Below, piece by piece: positions 58,934 to 64,000 of a stretch of DNA of 64,000 nt. Position 1 is the first letter of the stretch; each line of letters begins with the position of its first letter. The DNA comes from Duganella sp. Root336D2 (lineage in GTDB: Bacteria; Pseudomonadota; Gammaproteobacteria; Burkholderiales; Burkholderiaceae_D), in assembly GCF_001425005.1 (NCBI RefSeq), contig NZ_LMDB01000022.1, positions 125,264-189,263 of the forward strand, in the 5' to 3' direction. A program made the translations under genes and the position numbers. The notes under the pieces were generated by a model, which was given only the letters and a program-made list of their open reading frames with translations, was not told where the DNA came from and did no database searches.

Positions 58934-60720
58934 TGCGCTCCAGCGGTGGAACCGGAACGGCCCGCGTGGCACGCTCGCAGGGCGTGGCTTTCTCCAAGAG
59001 CCCGGTACTGGCGGTGCGGCTGCCAAGCTGGCGCTCGCGCGTTGTGCTGTTCGGGATGTTCATCGCCTTCGGGGCGCTGGCTGCACGCGCGGTCTGGCTG
59101 CAGGGCACTTCCCGCCAGTCGGAGTTCCTGAAGGAGCAGGGCGCCAACCGCTACCTGCGCACGCAGGAATTGCCGGCCGTGCGCGGCAAGATCACCGACC
59201 GCAATGGCCAGGTATTGGCCTCGTCCATCCCCGTGCGTGCTATCTGGGCTGCGCCGGACGAATTGCTGGCGGCGCCGAAAGACAAAATCCGCGCTCTGGC
59301 CGGCTTGCTGGAAATGAGCGAGTCCGAGCTTCGCAAGAAGCTCGATTCCGATCGCAACCTGGTCTACCTGCGACGCCAGGTCGAGGTGGAGGTGGCCGAC
59401 AAAATCAAGGCGCTGGATCTGGCGGGCATGGATATCCGTCCCGAGTACAAGCGCTTCTATCCGCAAGGCGAGGTGATGACCCATATGGTGGGCTTCACCA
59501 ACGTCGACGATAAGGGCCAGGAGTCGATGGAGCTGGCGCAGCAGGCCAATCTGGTCGGCAAGCCCGGTTCGCGCCGCGTCATCAAGGATGGCCAGGGCCG
59601 CATCGTGGAGGATATCGGCGGCAAGATAGAACCGCATAACGGCAAGAACGTTGTGCTGTCGGTGGACAGCAAGATCCAGTATATCGCCTACACCCAACTG
59701 AAAAACGCCGTCGATCATTTTGGCGCCAAGGCCGGTGGCGCCGTGGTGCTCGATGTCCATACCGGCGAGGTGCTGGCGCTGGCCAACTACCCGAGCTACG
59801 ACCCGAACGATCGCCGCAACCTGACCGGTGCGCAGCTGCGCAACCGCGTGATGACCGACACCTTCGAACCGGGTTCCACGCTGAAGCCGATTACGGTGGC
59901 GCTGGCCCTGGACAGTGGCCGCGTCAAGCCGAATACTTTCATCGATACCGGCGGCGGCAAACTCACCATCGCCGACCGTACGATTTCGGATACCAAGGCG
60001 CACGGCGTGATCAATGTGGGGCAGATCATCGAGATGTCGTCCAATATCGGCACCTCGAAAATTGCGCTCAGCATGCCGTCGCAGGAAATGTGGGAGATGT
60101 TCACCAAGGTCGGCTTCGGCCAGCAACCGAAATGGGGTTTCCCCGGGGCGGTAGCCGGGAGGGTGCGGCCTTATAAATCATGGCGGCCGATCGAACAGGC
60201 GACCATGAGTTACGGTAACGGTATCTCAGTGTCGCTGATACAGCTGGCGCGCTCTTACATGATGTTTGCCCGGAATGGTGACACCATTCCTTTGTCGTTT
60301 GAGAAGGTCGAAAAAGAACCGCTGGGCCAGCAGATCATCAAGCCGCAGACCGCAGCGCAGATGCGCGAGATGCTGGAGGCCGTTGTCTCCGGCAAGGACG
60401 GTACCGCCAAGAAGGCGCAGATTCCGGGCTACCGCGTAGGCGGCAAGACCGGTACCGCCTACAAGGTGGAGAACGGCCGCTATGCAATGCCGCGCAAATA
60501 CATCGGTTCCTTCGTCGGCATGGTGCCGATGTCGGCGCCGCGCTTCATCATTGCAGTCATGATCGACGAACCGACCCAGAACGGCCACTTTGGCGGCTCG
60601 GTCGCAGCACCAACTTTCGCGGCTGTCGCAATCAATGCATTGCGCGCCTCCAATGTGCCTCCTGATTCCAACGTCACCGAAATCGTGGTGCCGGCGGACA
60701 CCGGACCGGAGGCCATGTAA
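58933..60720 (+). CDS. ftsI: Peptidoglycan transpeptidase FtsI (PBP3)
   Basis: This septal transpeptidase makes 4-3 crosslinks at division. The 595-aa product has an N-terminal membrane anchor (about 35-55), a PBP dimer domain (ELPAVRGKITDRNGQVLASS) and the catalytic domain. The active-site motifs are STLK with Ser315 in EPGSTLKPIT, SSN in MSSNIGTSK, and KTG in GGKTGTAYK. I start at the ATG 58933 (TGATG with the ftsL stop); a GTG at 58930 is also possible. Confidence 0.96.
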   Translation: MRSSGGTGTARVARSQGVAFSKSPVLAVRLPSWRSRVVLFGMFIAFGALAARAVWLQGTSRQSEFLKEQGANRYLRTQELPAVRGKITDRNGQVLASSIPVRAIWAAPDELLAAPKDKIRALAGLLEMSESELRKKLDSDRNLVYLRRQVEVEVADKIKALDLAGMDIRPEYKRFYPQGEVMTHMVGFTNVDDKGQESMELAQQANLVGKPGSRRVIKDGQGRIVEDIGGKIEPHNGKNVVLSVDSKIQYIAYTQLKNAVDHFGAKAGGAVVLDVHTGEVLALANYPSYDPNDRRNLTGAQLRNRVMTDTFEPGSTLKPITVALALDSGRVKPNTFIDTGGGKLTIADRTISDTKAHGVINVGQIIEMSSNIGTSKIALSMPSQEMWEMFTKVGFGQQPKWGFPGAVAGRVRPYKSWRPIEQATMSYGNGISVSLIQLARSYMMFARNGDTIPLSFEKVEKEPLGQQIIKPQTAAQMREMLEAVVSGKDGTAKKAQIPGYRVGGKTGTAYKVENGRYAMPRKYIGSFVGMVPMSAPRFIIAVMIDEPTQNGHFGGSVAAPTFAAVAINALRASNVPPDSNVTEIVVPADTGPEAM

Positions 60721-62265
60721 ATGACGACGATGAACCATCAAGAAATTATCAGCTGGATGCGTGAAGCTGCGCCCAATGCGCAACTGGCATCCGACTCGCG
60801 CCGCATCAAGGCCGGCGACGTATTCTTTGCCTATCCCGGCGACGCCAAGGATGGCCGCACCTTTATTGCCGCAGCCATCGCCAGCGGCGCTGCCGCCGTG
60901 GTGTACGACGACACCGGGTACGCCTGGGATGCCGCGCATGCCGTGCCGCACCTCGCCGTGGCGGGCCTGAAGAAGCAGGCCGGCCCGATTGCGCACGCCT
61001 GGTATGGCCAGCCCGATGCCGGCATGTTCACCGTGGCCGTCACCGGCACCAATGGCAAGACTTCCTGCGCGGTGTGGACCGGCCAGGCCCTGGCCAAAGT
61101 AGGCGAAACGACCGCCGTGATCGGCACGCTGGGCGTCGGCATGTTCCGCGCCCGCGGCGAAGTGGATTTCGACGAAACCGGCTACACCACGCCGGACGCC
61201 GTGCTGCTGGCCCGCAAGCTGAAGGAAGTGCATTCCGACGGCGCCAGCGCGCTGGCCATCGAAGCCTCGTCCATCGGCCTGCACCAGGGCCGCACCGAAG
61301 GCATGCATTTCGATGTGGCGGTCTTCACCAACCTGACGCGCGACCACCTGGATTACCACGGCGACGAGGCAAACTACGAAGCCGCCAAGACCATCCTGTT
61401 CGACTGGCCTAACCTGAAACACGCGGTGGTGAACCTGGACGATCCGATGGGCCACCGCCTGCTCGCGCATATCAAGGCTTCTAAAGCAGCGCGCAAGCCG
61501 GCCATCATCGGCTACACGCTGAAAGACATCAAGGCGCAGCCGAACGTGGCGGGTATTTCCATGCTGCGCGCCAGTGCGCTGCGCAGCCGCAACCTGGGTA
61601 CCGAATTCAACCTGGATTCGACCTTCGGCCATGCGCATGTGCGCACCCAGCTCGTGGGGCCGTTCAATGTCAGCAATGCGCTGGCCGTGCTGGCCGTGTT
61701 GCTGGCCAAAGGCGTTGCCTTCCGCACCGCCATCGACGGCATCGAATCCCTGCAACCGGCCCCGGGCCGCATGCAGCAGATCGGCGGCCAGGAAGCGCCG
61801 ATGGTCGTGATCGACTACGCGCATACCCCGGATGCCCTGGAAAAGACGCTCGAAGCGCTGCGTTCAGTGGCGGCCGATCGTGGCGGCCACCTGTGGTGCG
61901 TGTTCGGCTGCGGCGGCGACCGCGACCCGGGCAAGCGCCCGCAGATGGGCAGGATTTCGCAAATGGCGGAGCATGTGCTGGTCACCAGCGACAATCCGCG
62001 CAGCGAAGAACCAGCCGAGATTATTCGCCAGATCGTGGCAGGCATGGACCCGCAACATCCGAATTCGGAATTCCTGACGGTGGAAGACCGCGCCGCCGCG
62101 ATCCTGTCCGCCGTGCGCAATGCCGGCAAGGCGGATGTGATCCTGCTGGCAGGGAAGGGCCACGAGCCCTACCAGGAAATCAAGGGCCGCAAGATGCCGT
62201 TCTCGGACACCGAGCACGCGCAGCTTGCATTGTCTGCACGCCTTACCATGATGAGGCCGCACTGA
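60721..62265 (+). CDS. murE: UDP-MurNAc-tripeptide synthetase MurE (meso-diaminopimelate-adding)
   Basis: This Mur ligase adds the third stem residue to UDP-MurNAc-L-Ala-D-Glu. The 514-aa product has ATP loop VTGTNGKTSCAVW, the carbamylated-lysine/substrate region and the DNPR box (SDNPRSEEP), which indicates meso-diaminopimelate rather than lysine. The ATG follows the ftsI stop with no gap. Confidence 0.96.
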   Translation: MTTMNHQEIISWMREAAPNAQLASDSRRIKAGDVFFAYPGDAKDGRTFIAAAIASGAAAVVYDDTGYAWDAAHAVPHLAVAGLKKQAGPIAHAWYGQPDAGMFTVAVTGTNGKTSCAVWTGQALAKVGETTAVIGTLGVGMFRARGEVDFDETGYTTPDAVLLARKLKEVHSDGASALAIEASSIGLHQGRTEGMHFDVAVFTNLTRDHLDYHGDEANYEAAKTILFDWPNLKHAVVNLDDPMGHRLLAHIKASKAARKPAIIGYTLKDIKAQPNVAGISMLRASALRSRNLGTEFNLDSTFGHAHVRTQLVGPFNVSNALAVLAVLLAKGVAFRTAIDGIESLQPAPGRMQQIGGQEAPMVVIDYAHTPDALEKTLEALRSVAADRGGHLWCVFGCGGDRDPGKRPQMGRISQMAEHVLVTSDNPRSEEPAEIIRQIVAGMDPQHPNSEFLTVEDRAAAILSAVRNAGKADVILLAGKGHEPYQEIKGRKMPFSDTEHAQLALSARLTMMRPH

Positions 62266-63719
62266 TGCGCAGCTCTATCGCCCACATCCTGCCGGCATTG
62301 AAGGGCGCGCACGTGCATCACGGTGTGCTGTCCAATGACGCCGCGCTGGCGCTGGACTTCGACGGTGTGTCGACCGACACCCGCACGGTCGGCGCCGGCC
62401 AGCTGTTCGTCGCCCTGCGCGGCGAGGTATTCGATGCCCACGATTTCCTGCAGCAGGTGGTCGACAAGGGCGTCGTCGCCGTGGTGGTTGAAAAGTTGCC
62501 GAAGGGCTGGACCCTGCCTGCCATCGTGGTGCCGGACACCCTGGTGGCATTGGGCCAGATCGCCAACTACTGGCGCAGCCAGTTTGCGCTGCCGCTGATT
62601 GGCGTTACCGGCTCCAACGGCAAGACCACCGTCAAGGAAATGATCGCCTCCATCCTGGCCGCCGCCCATGGCGAAGGCGGCCGGCTGGCGACGCGCGGCA
62701 ACCTGAATAACGAGATCGGCGTGCCGTTGACGCTGTTCCGTCTTGACACATCGCACCGTTCCGCCGTGGTGGAACTGGGCATGAATCATCCGGGCGAAAT
62801 CGGCCGCCTCAGCGCCATCGCAGCTCCGACCATCGGCATGGTGAACAATGCGCAGCGCGAGCACCAGGAATTCATGCACACCGTGGAAGCGGTGGCGCGC
62901 GAGAACGGCAGCGTGCTGGCTGCGCTGCCTGGCGATGGCGTGGCCGTGTTCCCCCATGGGGACGAATTTACGCCGGTCTGGCGCGAGCTGTCGGTCGGCC
63001 GCCGCGTGCTGACCTTCGGCCTGGATGCTGCCGCCAACGTAAGCTGCACCTACACCGCCGGCGACTTCGGCTCCGAGCTGGAAGTGACCGTGCGCCCCGC
63101 TGCAAACGCGCACGCAGCCGGCCATGGCGCCGCCGCATCTTTCTCCGCACCGGACGCGGTGCCGCGCCACTTCAGCGTATCGCTGCAGGCTGCCGGCGAT
63201 CACAATGTGCGCAACGCGCTGGCTGCGATTGCCTGTACCTATGCCGCCGGCATCGACACTTCCACCATCCGCACAGGGCTGGAAGCGTTCGCGCCGGTGA
63301 ATGGCCGCCTGGAGAAGAAGCAGGCCGCCAACGGAGCGCTGTTGATCGACGACACTTACAACGCCAACCCGGATTCCGTGCGTGCCGCCATCGATGTGCT
63401 GGCCAAGGCCAAGGCGCCGCGCGTGCTGGTGCTGGGCGACATGGGCGAAGTAGGCACGCAAGGCAAGGAGTTTCATGAAGAAGTCGCCGCCTACGCAGCG
63501 ACCAAAGGCATCGAGCACTTTTTCGCTACCGGCACGCTGGCCGCCCACATGGCGCCCCATGCCGAGTACCACCAGGAATTCGACGCGCTGCTGCAGGCCG
63601 TAAGCGCCGCGGTAACGCCGGATGCAACCGTATTGATCAAGGGCTCCCGCTTCATGAAGATGGAACGGGTCGTGCAGCATTTGATTGGATCGCAACACGC
63701 TACAAAGGAAACACACTAA
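62265..63719 (+). CDS. murF: UDP-MurNAc-tripeptide--D-Ala-D-Ala ligase MurF
   Basis: This last cytoplasmic Mur ligase adds D-Ala-D-Ala. The 484-aa product has ATP motif [33 protein letters not shown], and the ligase region [19 protein letters not shown]. The start shares one base with the murE stop (TGATG). An upstream in-frame extension inside murE is not used. mraY follows after 2 bases. Confidence 0.96.
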   Translation: MRSSIAHILPALKGAHVHHGVLSNDAALALDFDGVSTDTRTVGAGQLFVALRGEVFDAHDFLQQVVDKGVVAVVVEKLPKGWTLPAIVVPDTLVALGQIANYWRSQFALPLIGVTGSNGKTTVKEMIASILAAAHGEGGRLATRGNLNNEIGVPLTLFRLDTSHRSAVVELGMNHPGEIGRLSAIAAPTIGMVNNAQREHQEFMHTVEAVARENGSVLAALPGDGVAVFPHGDEFTPVWRELSVGRRVLTFGLDAAANVSCTYTAGDFGSELEVTVRPAANAHAAGHGAAASFSAPDAVPRHFSVSLQAAGDHNVRNALAAIACTYAAGIDTSTIRTGLEAFAPVNGRLEKKQAANGALLIDDTYNANPDSVRAAIDVLAKAKAPRVLVLGDMGEVGTQGKEFHEEVAAYAATKGIEHFFATGTLAAHMAPHAEYHQEFDALLQAVSAAVTPDATVLIKGSRFMKMERVVQHLIGSQHATKETH

Positions 63720-63721
63720 TC

Positions 63722-64000
63722 ATGCTGCTCTGGCTGGCTCAAATCCTGCAGGACGACATTGGGGCTTTCCGCCTCTTTAACTACATCACCTTCCGCGCTG
63801 TGATGGCTACCATCACGGCCCTGCTGATCGGCCTGATCGCCGGTCCCGCCGTGATCCGCAAGCTGACCGTCATGAAGTACGGCCAGGCGGTGCGTACCGA
63901 CGGCCCGCAGACTCACCTGAAGAAGCACGGCACCCCGACCATGGGCGGCGTGCTGCTGCTGATCGCGGTCGGCATCGCCACCGTATTGTGGTGCGACTGG
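63722..64000 (+). CDS. mraY: Phospho-MurNAc-pentapeptide transferase MraY (partial, 3' end beyond the window)
   Basis: This membrane enzyme makes lipid I from UDP-MurNAc-pentapeptide and undecaprenyl phosphate. The first 93 codons are present: an N-terminal helix ([20 protein letters not shown]), a second helix, and the start of the cytoplasmic loop [20 protein letters not shown], with the conserved KxGTPTMGG. The family is about 389 residues, so roughly three quarters lie to the right. It continues the dcw operon. Confidence 0.96.
   Translation, partial: MLLWLAQILQDDIGAFRLFNYITFRAVMATITALLIGLIAGPAVIRKLTVMKYGQAVRTDGPQTHLKKHGTPTMGGVLLLIAVGIATVLWCDW

Overview
The window is high-GC (roughly 62-65% by eye) and densely coded. 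It looks like the chromosome of a Gram-negative betaproteobacterium in the Burkholderiales, most like Oxalobacteraceae (Massilia/Duganella/Janthinobacterium type). The reasons are an aa3 cytochrome oxidase operon with the small assembly-protein, DUF2970 and DUF2909 genes of this order, an OmpC-like porin with a QSNVT mature start, a PEP-CTERM protein, a meso-diaminopimelate type MurE, and GGTCAGG-type palindromic repeats. No tRNA, CRISPR array, insertion sequence or prophage gene was seen. Both edges cut genes: ubiA on the left and mraY on the right.

Layout. 1-7333 is housekeeping: ubiA, oxyR, a PilU-type ATPase, heptose adenylyltransferase, trmL, comF, bioC and three poorly known genes. 7669-16527 is the complete aa3 oxidase locus: coxB, ctaD, a 38-aa assembly protein, ctaG, DUF2970, ctaE, then surf1, a thioredoxin-fold protein, ctaA, ctaB and sco1. 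A terminator and an inverted DUF2909 gene split it into two blocks. 16627-18907 is the clearest accessory spot: a 54-aa gene with its own promoter and terminator, then an AT-rich 685-aa orphan gene with a papain-like cysteine peptidase core. 18938-22663 holds an AI-2E family permease, an orphan H-NOX heme sensor, a periplasmic binding protein and a CNNM/CBS protein. 22752-30012 is a YbhGFSR/CecR-type drug exporter with its own outer-membrane factor and a divergent TetR regulator behind a perfect 24-bp operator. 30870-37643 has a LysR regulator, DUF475 and AIM24 proteins, a secreted propeller protein, and an operon joining an ABC exporter, a fused CAAX-type protease and a signal peptidase I. 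37679-41974 has an ArsR/degenerate-P450/ABM mini-cluster, gamma-glutamyltransferase and a lipoprotein. 42026-47791 has a PEP-CTERM gene with sigma-54 signals, rpoH under a CIRCE-overlapped promoter, ftsX-ftsE-ftsY and a CarH-like B12 photoreceptor candidate. 48149-56777 holds a porin, a ThDP enzyme, three tandem REP-like repeats abutting rnpB, glpK with an overlapping PAS-AraC regulator, and a secreted collagenase. 57200-64000 is the start of the dcw cell-wall cluster behind four MraZ boxes.

How they work together. The cox locus encodes the three core oxidase subunits and nearly every known maturation step: CuB by CtaG, CuA by Sco1, heme A by CtaB and CtaA, and Surf1. The dcw block and ftsEX-ftsY serve division and envelope growth. 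Stress control is visible in OxyR with both redox cysteines and in HrcA-type control of rpoH. The best candidates for undescribed biology are the 685-aa cysteine-peptidase-like orphan at 16850-18907, the exporter-protease-signal peptidase operon at 33899-37643, the ExxR-less P450-like gene at 38433, and the paired 17-bp sites around the PEP-CTERM gene. All functions are read from sequence motifs and recalled family knowledge; no database search was run.
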